Part shown: in pieces, positions 46,349-55,261 of the stretch | Layout of the letters: every line of letters starts with the position of its first letter | How positions within the stretch are numbered: position 1 is the stretch's first letter | Assembly (NCBI RefSeq): GCF_001543205.1 | Contig: NZ_CP014162.1 | Coordinates: forward strand, 1,550,001 to 1,614,000 | Reading direction: 5' to 3' | DNA length: 64,000 nt | Origin: Aerococcus urinaeequi | GTDB lineage: Bacteria; Bacillota; Bacilli; Lactobacillales; Aerococcaceae | Notes under the pieces: generated by a model | What the model was told of the DNA's origin: nothing | What the model saw: the letters and a program-made list of their open reading frames with translations, nothing else | Databases searched by the model: none | Program-made: the position numbers and the translations under genes

Positions 46349-49135
46349 ATGAAAATGAAAGAAACATTAAATTTAGGGAAAACAAAATTCCCAATGCGCG
46401 GTAACCTACCTGTTAAAGAGGTAGAGCGTCAAGCTGAGTGGAACGAAGAAGACGTGTACGCACAACGTCAAGAAAAAAATAAGGATAAAACACCTTGGGT
46501 CCTACATGATGGCCCACCATATGCAAATGGGAACATTCATATTGGACATGCCATGAATAAAATCTCTAAAGATATTATCATCCGTTCAAAATCTATGTCT
46601 GGCTTCCGGTCACCTTACGTACCAGGCTGGGATACGCACGGTTTACCAATCGAGCAAGCCTTAACCAATTCAGGTGTTGACCGTAAGTCAATGACAGTTG
46701 CTGAATTCCGTAAATTGTGTGAAGAGTACGCTTGGAAACAAATTAACGGCCAACGTGATGACTTTAAACGTTTAGGTGTTGCTGGTGACTGGGAGAACCC
46801 ATACCTAACACTAGCACCAGAATTTGAAGCGCAACAAATCCGTTTATTCGGTGATATGTATGAAAATGGCTTGATCTATAAAGGGGCTAAGCCAGTTTAT
46901 TGGTCACCATCTTCAGAATCTACTTTAGCTGAAGCTGAAATTGAATACCAAGACGTTGAATCACCTTCAATCTACGTAGCCTTTAAAGCACGCGATACAA
47001 AAGGCAAATTACCAGAGAATGCAGAATTCATTATCTGGACAACAACACCTTGGACTATTCCATCTAACATGGCTATCGCTGTAAATCCAAATTTTGAATA
47101 CTCAGTAGTCGCTGTTGCTGACCGTAAATTTGTGGTTGCAACTGACTTAGTGAATAGCCTAGCAACAGAATTAGGATGGGCAGACTACACAGTTGAAGGT
47201 GAACCAGTGAAAGGTACTGACTTAGAGTATATGGTTGCTGAACATCCATACTACGACCGTGACTCATTACTAATCTTAGGTGACCACGTAACAACTGAAT
47301 CAGGTACTGGTTTAGTCCATACGGCGCCTGGGCACGGGGAAGATGACTACTTTGCGTCATTGAACTATAATTTAGATGTTCTATCACCATTAGATGACCA
47401 AGGTCACTTTACAGATGAAGCACCAGGTTTTGAAGGTGTCTTCTACGAAAAAGGTAACGAGATTTCAATCGAAAAAATGAAAGAAAATAATCGTTTACTA
47501 AAACTAGATTACTTCTCTCACTCTTACCCACATGACTGGCGTACGAAAAAACCGGTTATCTACCGTGCAACACCACAATGGTTCTGTTCAGTAGAAAAAA
47601 TTCGGGAACGTACTTTAGACGTCATCGACAATGAAGTGAAATGGTGGCATCCATCTGGTCAAACACGTATCTACAACATGATCCGTGACCGTAAAGACTG
47701 GGTAATTTCACGTCAACGTGTTTGGGGTGTTCCATTGCCAATCTTCTACGCAGAAAATGGCGAACCTGTATGTACACCAGAAACAATCGAACATGTAGCC
47801 AACCTGTTTGACGAATTCGGTTCAAATATCTGGTTTGAGCGCGAAGCGAAAGACTTAATACCAGAAGGCTTTACGCACCCAGCATCGCCAAACGGTGAAT
47901 TCACCAAAGAAATGGATATCATGGATGTATGGTTTGACTCTGGTTCATCTCACCATGGCGTATTACGCACACGTGAAGACCTAACATTCCCAGCTGACAT
48001 GTACCTAGAAGGTTCTGACCAATACCGTGGTTGGTTCCATTCATCACTATTAACATCAGTCGCAGTAAACGATGAAGCACCATACCGTTCAGTCCTTTCT
48101 CAAGGATTCGTTAACGATGGTGAAGGTCGCAAGATGTCCAAATCAATTGGGAACACAGTGTCACCAAACGACGTCATCAAACAACGTGGGGCAGACATTT
48201 TACGTCTTTGGGTATCTTCAGTAGACACTTACTACGATGTCCGTATCTCTGACGATATCTTAGGTCAAGTTGCTGAAAACTACCGTCGTATCCGTAATAC
48301 TGTACGTTTCTTACTAGGAAACTTGTATGACTTTGATGTGAAAAAAGATGCAGTTGCCTATGAAGATCTAGCATCAATTGACCAATACATGATGAACCGT
48401 CTAAACGAAATGGTGCGCAATGTACGTCATGCTTACGATACTTTCGACTTTATGACAGTCAACCATGAAATCACCAACTTCCTAACTTTAGATATGTCTA
48501 ACTTCTACTTAGACTACGCTAAAGACGTTGTTTACATTGAATTACCAGAATCAGCAAAACGTCGTAACATGCAAACGGTTATGTATGCAGTAGCTAAAGC
48601 CGTGACGACTTTACTGACACCAGTTATTCCACATACAACTGAAGAAATCTGGACATACCTACAAGAAGAGGAAGCATACGCCCAATTAGCTGACTTCCCT
48701 GAAGTAGTGACTTATGAAAATGCAGACGCTTTAGAAGAAAAATGGTCTACCTTTATGGCCTTGCGGTCTGATGTCAACAAATCATTAGAAACGGCTCGTG
48801 AAGAAAAAGTGATTGGTAAATCATTACAAGCGAAATTACATATTTTTGCTAATGAAGAAACCAAAGCATTACTTGATAGTGTCGGCGAAGAATTAGCGAC
48901 ATACTTGATGGTATCGCAGTTAAAAATCCATGACCTTGCAGAAGCCGGCGCAGATGCTACAGCCTACGAAGGTTACAGCCTAGTGATTGAACATGCACAT
49001 GGTGAAACTTGTGAACGTTGTCGTGGGGTTTACGAAGAAGTTGGTACAATTGAAGCAGCACCGCACTTATGTGCACGTTGTGCTGACATCGTCATTAACC
49101 ACTATCCTGAAGCTTTAGTTGAAGAGGAGAATTAA
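46349..49135 (+). CDS. ileS: Isoleucyl-tRNA synthetase
   Basis: The 928-residue class I enzyme charges tRNA-Ile. It has [13 protein letters not shown] (HIGH), the CP1 editing domain ([11 protein letters not shown]), [10 protein letters not shown] (KMSKS) and a C-terminal zinc ribbon ([19 protein letters not shown]). The ATG at 46349 follows GAGGGGG; a longer open frame from 46184 runs through the T-box and is not coding. A cold-shock-domain gene begins 1 base after its stop, so both are probably under T-box control. Confidence 0.96.
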   Translation: MKMKETLNLGKTKFPMRGNLPVKEVERQAEWNEEDVYAQRQEKNKDKTPWVLHDGPPYANGNIHIGHAMNKISKDIIIRSKSMSGFRSPYVPGWDTHGLPIEQALTNSGVDRKSMTVAEFRKLCEEYAWKQINGQRDDFKRLGVAGDWENPYLTLAPEFEAQQIRLFGDMYENGLIYKGAKPVYWSPSSESTLAEAEIEYQDVESPSIYVAFKARDTKGKLPENAEFIIWTTTPWTIPSNMAIAVNPNFEYSVVAVADRKFVVATDLVNSLATELGWADYTVEGEPVKGTDLEYMVAEHPYYDRDSLLILGDHVTTESGTGLVHTAPGHGEDDYFASLNYNLDVLSPLDDQGHFTDEAPGFEGVFYEKGNEISIEKMKENNRLLKLDYFSHSYPHDWRTKKPVIYRATPQWFCSVEKIRERTLDVIDNEVKWWHPSGQTRIYNMIRDRKDWVISRQRVWGVPLPIFYAENGEPVCTPETIEHVANLFDEFGSNIWFEREAKDLIPEGFTHPASPNGEFTKEMDIMDVWFDSGSSHHGVLRTREDLTFPADMYLEGSDQYRGWFHSSLLTSVAVNDEAPYRSVLSQGFVNDGEGRKMSKSIGNTVSPNDVIKQRGADILRLWVSSVDTYYDVRISDDILGQVAENYRRIRNTVRFLLGNLYDFDVKKDAVAYEDLASIDQYMMNRLNEMVRNVRHAYDTFDFMTVNHEITNFLTLDMSNFYLDYAKDVVYIELPESAKRRNMQTVMYAVAKAVTTLLTPVIPHTTEEIWTYLQEEEAYAQLADFPEVVTYENADALEEKWSTFMALRSDVNKSLETAREEKVIGKSLQAKLHIFANEETKALLDSVGEELATYLMVSQLKIHDLAEAGADATAYEGYSLVIEHAHGETCERCRGVYEEVGTIEAAPHLCARCADIVINHYPEALVEEEN

Positions 49136-49136
49136 G

Positions 49137-49349
49137 ATGACCTATTACGGCTTTGTAAAGACTTTTAATGAAAAAGAAGGCTTTGGATTTATCGAGTTAC
49201 CAGATTTTCCAGAGGAAGATGATATCTTCGTGCATTTTTCAGCTTTACGTCACTTAGACCAAACTTCATTAGAAGTGGGTCAAAAGGTACAGTTTGAAAT
49301 TGCCCAAGGAAAACGTGGTCCTCAAGCAGTGAATATTGAATTAGGCTAA
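49137..49349 (+). CDS. Cold-shock-domain nucleic-acid-binding protein
   Basis: The 70-residue protein is one cold shock domain. EGFGFIEL matches the RNP1 motif and DIFVHFSAL the RNP2 motif. It differs from classical CspA in a longer acidic loop between them (PDFPEEDD). Its ribosome site GAGGAG lies inside the ileS end, and its ATG is 1 base past the ileS stop. It would bind single-stranded RNA or DNA. The strong terminator after it closes the ileS operon. Confidence 0.85.
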   Translation: MTYYGFVKTFNEKEGFGFIELPDFPEEDDIFVHFSALRHLDQTSLEVGQKVQFEIAQGKRGPQAVNIELG

Positions 49350-49374
49350 TGATAGCTAATTGAATAATATAGAT

Positions 49375-49419
49375 AAAGCGGTAGCGATTAGACACTAAGT
49401 CTTAGTCGCTACCGCTTTT
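49375..49419 (+). terminator. Terminator of ileS-csp
   Basis: AAAGCGGTAGCGA (49375-49387) pairs with TCGCTACCGCTTT (49406-49418), a 13-bp perfect stem with a T-run. Confidence 0.9.
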
Positions 49420-49464
49420 GACTTCCTCGTCAAATGGGTCAGAGGATTTTGTTGAAAATAGGGT

Positions 49465-49503
49465 AAAAAAAAAGGGCGCTGAACCGTTTGATTCAGCGCC
49501 CTT
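49465..49503 (-). terminator. Terminator of the YeaQ/GlsB-type gene
   Basis: AAGGGCGCTGAA (49472-49483) pairs perfectly with TTCAGCGCCCTT (49492-49503). Read on the minus strand, a long T-run follows (49465-49473). Confidence 0.9.
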
Positions 49504-49522
49504 AATTAATTGTATAGTTAAA

Positions 49523-49768
49523 CTAGTTTAAACGTTTTAAGACAAAGTTTAATACTAAGATTAATACGATAGCTCCGATTAGTGAAGGGATCACTGCGTA
49601 TCCACCAATTACAGGACCAAAGTCTTGTAAGAAAGTAGATGCTACCCAAGAACCTAACATACCACAGATAATGTTACCGATAACGCCACCTGGGACATCT
49701 TTACCTAGGATTGCACCTGCACCCCAACCAATAAGTCCACCGACGATTAAAGACCATAACCAGCCCAT
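49523..49768 (-). CDS. GlsB/YeaQ/YmgE-family membrane protein
   Basis: The 81-residue protein is almost wholly hydrophobic with three membrane segments and the Gly-rich motif GGLIGWGAGAILGKD at the start. The family is stress-linked in several bacteria, but its activity is unknown. GGAGGAAT precedes the ATG on the minus strand. It has its own terminator and lies 104 bp downstream of the telA gene. Confidence 0.88.
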   Translation of the reverse strand: MGWLWSLIVGGLIGWGAGAILGKDVPGGVIGNIICGMLGSWVASTFLQDFGPVIGGYAVIPSLIGAIVLILVLNFVLKRLN

Positions 49769-49872
49769 GATAATTCCTCCATTTCATTTTGTATTGGACG
49801 TTTTGTCCATATATACATTATAACATATGTGCTAAATCAGATGAAATGAAAACACTTTAAAATGTTTTCATT

Positions 49873-51081
49873 TTATTTTTTTTGACTACCATTAAGTAAA
49901 TGTTGTTTTAATTCATTCTCCATTTGTACCATTTCACGTTCAGCTTGTAGACGTTTAGCCCGTCCTTCTTCTTGAATTTGCATGGTCTCAGTAATGGTAT
50001 CAATCAGGTTTTGTTGTGAGTGTTTCAAGGTTTCAATATCTACCACACCACGTTCAGACTGTCTTGCTGTTTCAAGTGATGATTGTTTCAACAATTCAGA
50101 GTTTTCTGTTAATAATTGGTTCGTGGTATCTGTCACAGCAATTTGGGCATCCAAAGCATCTTTTTGACGGTATAGGGATAATTGGATAGCGATTTGGTTT
50201 TTCCATAAAGGAATGGCTGTATAAATAGATGATTGGATTTTCTCAGCCAAGTTTTGGTTGGCATTTTGAATTAAACGAATTTGCGGTGCTTGTTGGATAG
50301 TAATTTCGCGTGTTAGCTCCAAGTCGTAAATCCGTTTCTCAAGTCGGTTAATAAATTGCTCTAAGTCGGCAATTTTTTGGATAGTCATTTGGTCATGTTC
50401 ACTGGTTACCTGACTCTTTAAGGCAGGTAATTCTTCTTGACGTAGTCGTTCTGCTTTGATTTGGGCAGCAGCGATATAGACATTTAAAGCTTCGAAAAAT
50501 TCCAAATTTTGTTGGTATAAGCTATCTAATTGTAGGTTGTCATTTAACAAGCCGTTCTTTTGACGGGTTAGGTGACCTGCAATTTCATCAATTTGGTAGC
50601 CAACTTTTTGATATTTGGCGTTCATTTCATATAAAGAGGCCTTTTGTTTCTTAAACCAACGTTGAATTCGATTTTGCTTTTGGTTGGTTAATTGACTTGG
50701 GTCCGTGTCATTTAAACGGGCTAATAATTCCCGTAACTGTTCTCCGACAACGTCTAAGTCCTGGTTTTGAACTTGGGCGATAATTTGGTGTGAGAAGTCA
50801 CCTATTTGTTTTTGGGCCATGGCACCATATGAAACGATGGATTGGCTATCGCTAGCATCAATTTTTTCTGATAAGGCTTTAGCTTGGTCTTGACGGTCTT
50901 TAGATAATTGTTGGTAGATGGTCTGTTCCATTCCCGTTTCTTCATCGGTATTGGCCAAGTTTTCTAAGGGCGAATTGGCTAAAGTCGCATCTTGGAAGGG
51001 ATTGGCGATTAAATCATCCACTGATTTAGAAATATTATCCGATTGCTTGTTTAAAGGTTGGTTTTTGTCTTCTGTCATCAT
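49873..51081 (-). CDS. telA: TelA-family toxic anion resistance protein
   Basis: The 402-residue protein is predicted soluble and largely helical, with a polar N-terminus and a TelA core from about 90 to 370 (QIGDFSHQIIAQVQN, IRLIQNANQNLAEKIQSS). The family was named for tellurite resistance but is widespread and probably has a broader envelope or stress role. ATG occurs twice (51081, 51078) after AAGGAG. It lies 9 bp from the xpaC gene, its usual partner. Confidence 0.88.
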   Translation of the reverse strand: MMTEDKNQPLNKQSDNISKSVDDLIANPFQDATLANSPLENLANTDEETGMEQTIYQQLSKDRQDQAKALSEKIDASDSQSIVSYGAMAQKQIGDFSHQIIAQVQNQDLDVVGEQLRELLARLNDTDPSQLTNQKQNRIQRWFKKQKASLYEMNAKYQKVGYQIDEIAGHLTRQKNGLLNDNLQLDSLYQQNLEFFEALNVYIAAAQIKAERLRQEELPALKSQVTSEHDQMTIQKIADLEQFINRLEKRIYDLELTREITIQQAPQIRLIQNANQNLAEKIQSSIYTAIPLWKNQIAIQLSLYRQKDALDAQIAVTDTTNQLLTENSELLKQSSLETARQSERGVVDIETLKHSQQNLIDTITETMQIQEEGRAKRLQAEREMVQMENELKQHLLNGSQKK

Positions 51082-51090
51082 TGTTCTCCT

Positions 51091-51726
51091 TTACTCAGGG
51101 TCATTAGTGAAGCTTTCGAGTGAACTTTGCGCTTGGTGGGCTAAGTCTGCGATTTCCTCACGTAAACTAGTCAACTTTTGAATTTTCCGTGGTGATTTAT
51201 CCATTGCTTGATTAATGGCCGTATACTGTTCAAGCGCGGCCTTTAAATTTGGGAGCACATGATATAGGAAATCGGTCGCCTGGTTTAGACGATCTGGCGC
51301 TTGTGTAATGGCTTGGAAATAACTTTTCAAGACTTTGCTTGTATCATAACGTTTAAATACCATATTTAAATGGGTATTGTAGTTTTCATAACCTAAGATT
51401 GTTTCGATAGTATCCAAGGCTTCAGCCATTTCGGACCGGAAAAAATGAATCTCTTGGTCAGTTAAGTCAGCTTCCTCATAGATGGCCTTTCTTGATTTGG
51501 GTACCCGTCTTGGTTTATATCTTTCACGGTTACTTTGATGGTCAGCGATATTGGCCGTGTAAATATTACTGATTACAAAGACTAAGAAAGATAGTGCCAA
51601 CACCCAGAAAGTAATTTGGTAGTAGGGGGTACCAAATACAAACAATAGAAAAATGATTGTGACGTTCATCGGCCAGTAAAAAGGATATTGACCAATTTTT
51701 GCGATGTATTGAAGTGGGCGGTTCAT
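51091..51726 (-). CDS. xpaC: XpaC-family membrane protein
   Basis: The 211-residue protein has two adjacent N-terminal membrane segments (about 17-32 and 36-54) and a long helical cytosolic domain (LTDQEIHFFRSEMAEALDTI). XpaC was named for hydrolysis of a chromogenic phosphate, which is not an established enzymatic role. It is cotranscribed with telA on the minus strand. AGGAGTG precedes its ATG. The pair may act together at the membrane; this is inference from their constant linkage. Confidence 0.85.
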   Translation of the reverse strand: MNRPLQYIAKIGQYPFYWPMNVTIIFLLFVFGTPYYQITFWVLALSFLVFVISNIYTANIADHQSNRERYKPRRVPKSRKAIYEEADLTDQEIHFFRSEMAEALDTIETILGYENYNTHLNMVFKRYDTSKVLKSYFQAITQAPDRLNQATDFLYHVLPNLKAALEQYTAINQAMDKSPRKIQKLTSLREEIADLAHQAQSSLESFTNDPE

Positions 51727-51996
51727 GTTTAGTCACTCCTTTGATTGATTTAACTTTATTATAGGGGACCAGGGGTCAATCAACATCGGCCTCTAGTCGT
51801 ATTTAAAAACAATAGCTTATTCCTATACAATAGAAGCCAGTTGAAATGGTAAATAAATCCCTAAAATTTCGCCTTCTAGCCCATATTTTAGATAAAAATG
51901 TTAAAATGAAGAAGAATAGCCACCAAAATTATGAGCAGAATTACACTACATATACATATAAAGTACAAATATAATGTTTAAGAAAGGTTGACCACG

Positions 51997-52539
51997 ATGA
52001 CATTTGGTGAAAAAACAATTAAGAAAGAAACCTTATACGAAGGAAAGATTCTAAACTTAGAGAAGCATCAAGTCCGTTTGCAAAATGGTGAACTTGCAGA
52101 TCGTGAACTCATTTTCCACGGACCAGCAGTCGGTATTTTCGCCTTACGGGACGATAAAATCGTATTAGTTCGTCAGTATAGAAAAGGAATCGAGGCAGTT
52201 AGTTTAGAAGTGCCAGCTGGATTAGTAGATCCTAATGAAGATTTATTGGTGGCCGCTAAACGAGAATTTGCGGAAGAAACAGGGATGGCTGGTGAAAATT
52301 GGCAGCAACTAGACGGCTTCTATGTGACGCCAGGTTATAATGATGAATTCATTCAAATGTATGCCTGCCAAAATGTTACTGATTTACCAGAGCCGCCCGC
52401 ACAAGACGACGATGAAAATATCGAACTCGTATACCTAGACTTTGGTCAAGCGAAAGCAGCGATTGCCTCAGGAGAGATTTCCGATATGAAGACTATTTAC
52501 GCCATTCAATATTGGCAAATTTTAACATTACAAGGATAG
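51997..52539 (+). CDS. nudF: NUDIX hydrolase, ADP-ribose pyrophosphatase type
   Basis: The 180-residue enzyme cleaves ADP-ribose and similar nucleotide sugars. The Nudix box runs from GLVDPNEDLLVAAKREFAEE to TGM (about residues 75-97) and contains the REFAEE metal site. The ATG at 51997 lies 9 bases after GAAAGG; TTG at 51988 touches that site. An unrecognised gene and mtnN follow. The 260-bp gap before it shows no clear structure; about 51840-51990 is A/T-rich and probably holds the promoter. Confidence 0.92.
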   Translation: MTFGEKTIKKETLYEGKILNLEKHQVRLQNGELADRELIFHGPAVGIFALRDDKIVLVRQYRKGIEAVSLEVPAGLVDPNEDLLVAAKREFAEETGMAGENWQQLDGFYVTPGYNDEFIQMYACQNVTDLPEPPAQDDDENIELVYLDFGQAKAAIASGEISDMKTIYAIQYWQILTLQG

Positions 52540-52551
52540 TAGGTGACATAT

Positions 52552-53409
52552 ATGACGCCAGATGAAGAACCACAATTAACACGTGCCCAGTACCGGGCCT
52601 TGAAAAATAAAATCGACCACACCGACAAAACGGTTAGTGAAGTTGCTGACGAAATTCAAGAAAGCAAGCGACCAAGTCAATCGACGACATATGATGCGCC
52701 CCGTGATGCCCGTCACAAAAAATCAGCAACCATTAACCGGGATGCAACTGCTGGTAATACTCAGGTCTTTAAACGTGATGAAGACTTCGATGCACCAAGA
52801 AAATTTTCTGCGGATATGCTCAACCAAGCTCTTTATGAAAAGAAAAGTCAGCAAGCAAAAGCTCGTCAATCTGACCGGGAATCTAGACCAGAACGACCAA
52901 TGACAAATAGAACAAATTCAAATTTTTCTCCGACAAGCCAAAGACCAACCAACCAGAATTCTACTGGCCAGGGTGCTTGGACCAACCAGGACGACCATGT
53001 GGTGACCGCTGCTAGAACGTCGACGCCGCTTGCGGAAGAACCTTCAGTAGAAGAGACTACTAAGGGAAATAAAAAACGGCTGTCATTTAGAGAACGACTT
53101 TTTGGCCCTTCTGAGGAAGAAGTAGAGGATGAAAGAGATGAAGAAACATTAGTAGACGATAATGAAGGAAGTGACCAATCACAACAAGCTTTTTTCGGTG
53201 CAGGAAATGCTGAAGCGAATCCGGATAAGGCAAATCAGTTTGGTCAAAATTCAGGTCAAGTGGATGCGGATGGTAAACAAGCGGACATAGAATCAAGTAA
53301 AGGTAAGTCCTTTTTCGGGCTAACTAAAATTGATCGTTTCCTAAATATCGCGATTGTCCTGTTAACTCTAGGGATTATCATTTTGACCATTATCGCTTTT
53401 TATGTTTAA
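52552..53409 (+). CDS. Unrecognised tail-anchored, mostly disordered protein
   Basis: I do not recognise a family. The 285-residue product has LTRAQYRALKNK near the start, a long polar region rich in Asn, Gln, Ser, Asp and Arg without hydrophobic core, an acidic stretch (EEEVEDERDEE, about 185-195) and one C-terminal membrane helix (IAIVLLTLGIIILTIIAFYV). It would be held on the inner face of the membrane by its tail. ATG 52552 follows TAGGTGA. It lies 12 bp after nudF and 40 bp before mtnN, so it belongs to that operon. Function is unknown. Confidence 0.7.
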   Translation: MTPDEEPQLTRAQYRALKNKIDHTDKTVSEVADEIQESKRPSQSTTYDAPRDARHKKSATINRDATAGNTQVFKRDEDFDAPRKFSADMLNQALYEKKSQQAKARQSDRESRPERPMTNRTNSNFSPTSQRPTNQNSTGQGAWTNQDDHVVTAARTSTPLAEEPSVEETTKGNKKRLSFRERLFGPSEEEVEDERDEETLVDDNEGSDQSQQAFFGAGNAEANPDKANQFGQNSGQVDADGKQADIESSKGKSFFGLTKIDRFLNIAIVLLTLGIIILTIIAFYV

Positions 53410-53449
53410 TTAAATTAAATCAATTTAAACGGAGGAGAGTATAGAATAG

Positions 53450-54139
53450 ATGAAAGTAGCAATTATTTGCCCAATGGAAGAAGAAATTGGTTACTATAAA
53501 GAACACCTAGGCCTAAGTGTTAGTGAAATTGTTGGGTCAACAGAAGTATGGACAACATCATACGAAGGGCACGAAATCATTGTAGCCCGTTGCGGGATTG
53601 GGAAAGTAAACGCCGCAATCGCGACAACACTTGTTGCCCAAACAAACCCAGATTTAATCATCAATACTGGGTCAGCTGGGGCCCTTGCACCAGACCGTCA
53701 AATTGGGGATATTGTCATTGGGGAAGCGACGATGTACCATGACGCGGATGCCCGTGCATTCGGTTATGAATTAGGCCAAGTGCCTACAATGCCAGCCCGT
53801 TATAAGGCGCCAGAAAACTTAATTCAAGGCTTCTTAGATGCTTATCATGAAACAGATTTAAATGCGACAACCGGATTGATCTTAACAGGAGATCAATTTA
53901 TTGCCGATACTGATAAAGTGAATGATTTATATCAGACATTTAGAGGGGCGCAATGTGCTGAGATGGAAGGAGCTGCTGTTGCGCAAGTAGCTCACCAGTT
54001 TGGTGTTGATTGTATTGTCATTCGAGCGATTTCTGATACCGCTCAACAAGACGCTAATGTGGTCTTTGATGAATTTGTGGTGACGGCAGGGCAAAATGCC
54101 GCTAAAGTGACTCTGAACTATTTAAAACATTTAAATTAA
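53450..54139 (+). CDS. mtnN: 5'-methylthioadenosine/S-adenosylhomocysteine nucleosidase
   Basis: The 229-residue enzyme splits the adenine from methylthioadenosine and S-adenosylhomocysteine, feeding methionine salvage and AI-2 formation. The N-terminus MKVAIICPMEEEIGYY, INTGSAGAL and EMEGAAVAQVA (the active-site Glu) are clear, and IRAISDTA has the catalytic Asp. GGAGGAGAG precedes the ATG. It closes the nudF operon. Confidence 0.95.
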   Translation: MKVAIICPMEEEIGYYKEHLGLSVSEIVGSTEVWTTSYEGHEIIVARCGIGKVNAAIATTLVAQTNPDLIINTGSAGALAPDRQIGDIVIGEATMYHDADARAFGYELGQVPTMPARYKAPENLIQGFLDAYHETDLNATTGLILTGDQFIADTDKVNDLYQTFRGAQCAEMEGAAVAQVAHQFGVDCIVIRAISDTAQQDANVVFDEFVVTAGQNAAKVTLNYLKHLN

Positions 54140-54146
54140 GTTATCA

Positions 54147-54175
54147 TTGACGAAGGCCAAGAATAATGGTATGAT
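54147..54175 (+). promoter_or_regulatory. rpsD promoter
   Basis: TTGACG (54147-54152) and TATGAT (54170-54175) are 17 bases apart, just after mtnN and before the structured rpsD leader. Confidence 0.85.
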
Positions 54176-54179
54176 GGAC

Positions 54180-54310
54180 TGCGTGTAAAATAATGCAGCA
54201 AAATTGAAGCAAGCTCGTCAACATTTCAACCACTGACAACCGTCAGTAAGCCAAGTAGTCTGCGGCTGCAGAAGACGAAAGCGCTAAGGTGAAATGCACG
54301 AATGCGGTCA
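54180..54310 (+). promoter_or_regulatory. Structured 5' leader of rpsD, candidate S4 autoregulatory RNA
   Basis: CATTTCA (54222-54228) pairs with TGAAATG (54290-54296), enclosing two perfect hairpins, ACTGAC-AACC-GTCAGT (54232-54247) and TCTGC-GGCT-GCAGA (54259-54272). Further hairpins could form nearby. Firmicute rpsD genes are known to be controlled by S4 binding to such a leader. This one fits by location and fold; no binding data are implied. Confidence 0.7.
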
Positions 54311-54361
54311 ATTTAAAAGGTTATTTTACTCCAAAATTTTATTTTTATGGAGGAATATATA

Positions 54362-54973
54362 ATGTCTCGTTTTACAGGATCTAACTGGAAAGTTTCTCGT
54401 CGTTTAGGTATCTCAATTTCAGGTACTGGTAAAGAAATCGCTCGTCGTCCATACGCACCAGGTGAACATGGTAATGGTCGTCGTGCTAAATTATCTGAAT
54501 ACGGCTTACAATTACAAGAAAAACAAAAATTACGTTTCATCTACGGCATGAACGAAAAGCAATTTGCTAACTTATTCGTTCAAGCTGGTAAAATCAAAGA
54601 AGGTAAACACGGTGTTAACTTCATGATCTTACTAGAACAACGTTTAGATAACGTAGTTTACCGTTTAGGTTTAGCGACTACTCGTCGTCAAGCTCGTCAA
54701 TTAGTAAACCACGGTCACATTACTGTAGACGGTAAACGTGTTGATATCCCATCATTCCGCGTTCAACCAGGGCAAGTAATCTCTGTACGTGAAAAATCTA
54801 AAGATGTTAAAGTAATTAAAGAAGCAGTTGAAGGCTTATACGGTCACGTACCTTACGTACAATTCGACGCTGAAAAATTAGAAGGTTCTTTAATTCGTTT
54901 ACCACAACGTGACGAAATGAACCAAGAAATCGACGAATCTCTAGTCGTTGAATACTACAACAAATTAATCTAA
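54362..54973 (+). CDS. rpsD: 30S ribosomal protein S4
   Basis: The 203-residue protein nucleates small-subunit assembly and represses its own mRNA in Firmicutes. It starts [16 protein letters not shown], lacks the N-terminal zinc Cys pairs (C- form), and holds an S4 domain ([20 protein letters not shown], about 103-122). The ATG at 54362 follows TGGAGGA; an ATG at 54347 lies upstream of that site. Its codon use is strongly biased, as expected of a ribosomal gene. Confidence 0.97.
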   Translation: MSRFTGSNWKVSRRLGISISGTGKEIARRPYAPGEHGNGRRAKLSEYGLQLQEKQKLRFIYGMNEKQFANLFVQAGKIKEGKHGVNFMILLEQRLDNVVYRLGLATTRRQARQLVNHGHITVDGKRVDIPSFRVQPGQVISVREKSKDVKVIKEAVEGLYGHVPYVQFDAEKLEGSLIRLPQRDEMNQEIDESLVVEYYNKLI

Positions 54974-54993
54974 TTTTAGATGACTTGTTAGCG

Positions 54994-55023
54994 AAAAGGT
55001 CGGGACATTGTTCCGGCTTTTTT
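54994..55023 (+). terminator. Terminator of rpsD
   Basis: AAAGGTCGGGA and TTCCGGCTTT form an imperfect stem (54994-55020) with a T-run. The following 230 bp up to ezrA are A/T-rich and likely hold its promoter. Confidence 0.6.
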
Positions 55024-55261
55024 ATTTGCTGTAGAGATGGATACAAACCAGAAAGATAGTCAGATTGAAACGATGGACGTCATTTTGTTAGAGAAATTGT
55101 ATTTTCGGAAAAGGGTTTCAGCTGGAAACAGTTTAATCGATTGATTTGAAATGCAATTTTAATATAACGCATATTTTTTTTGTTTGAATTATGATAATAT
55201 AGGGGTTAAATAACCTTTAAAAATTTTTATAAAATATCAACGGATAGAAGGAGGCGTGCGT

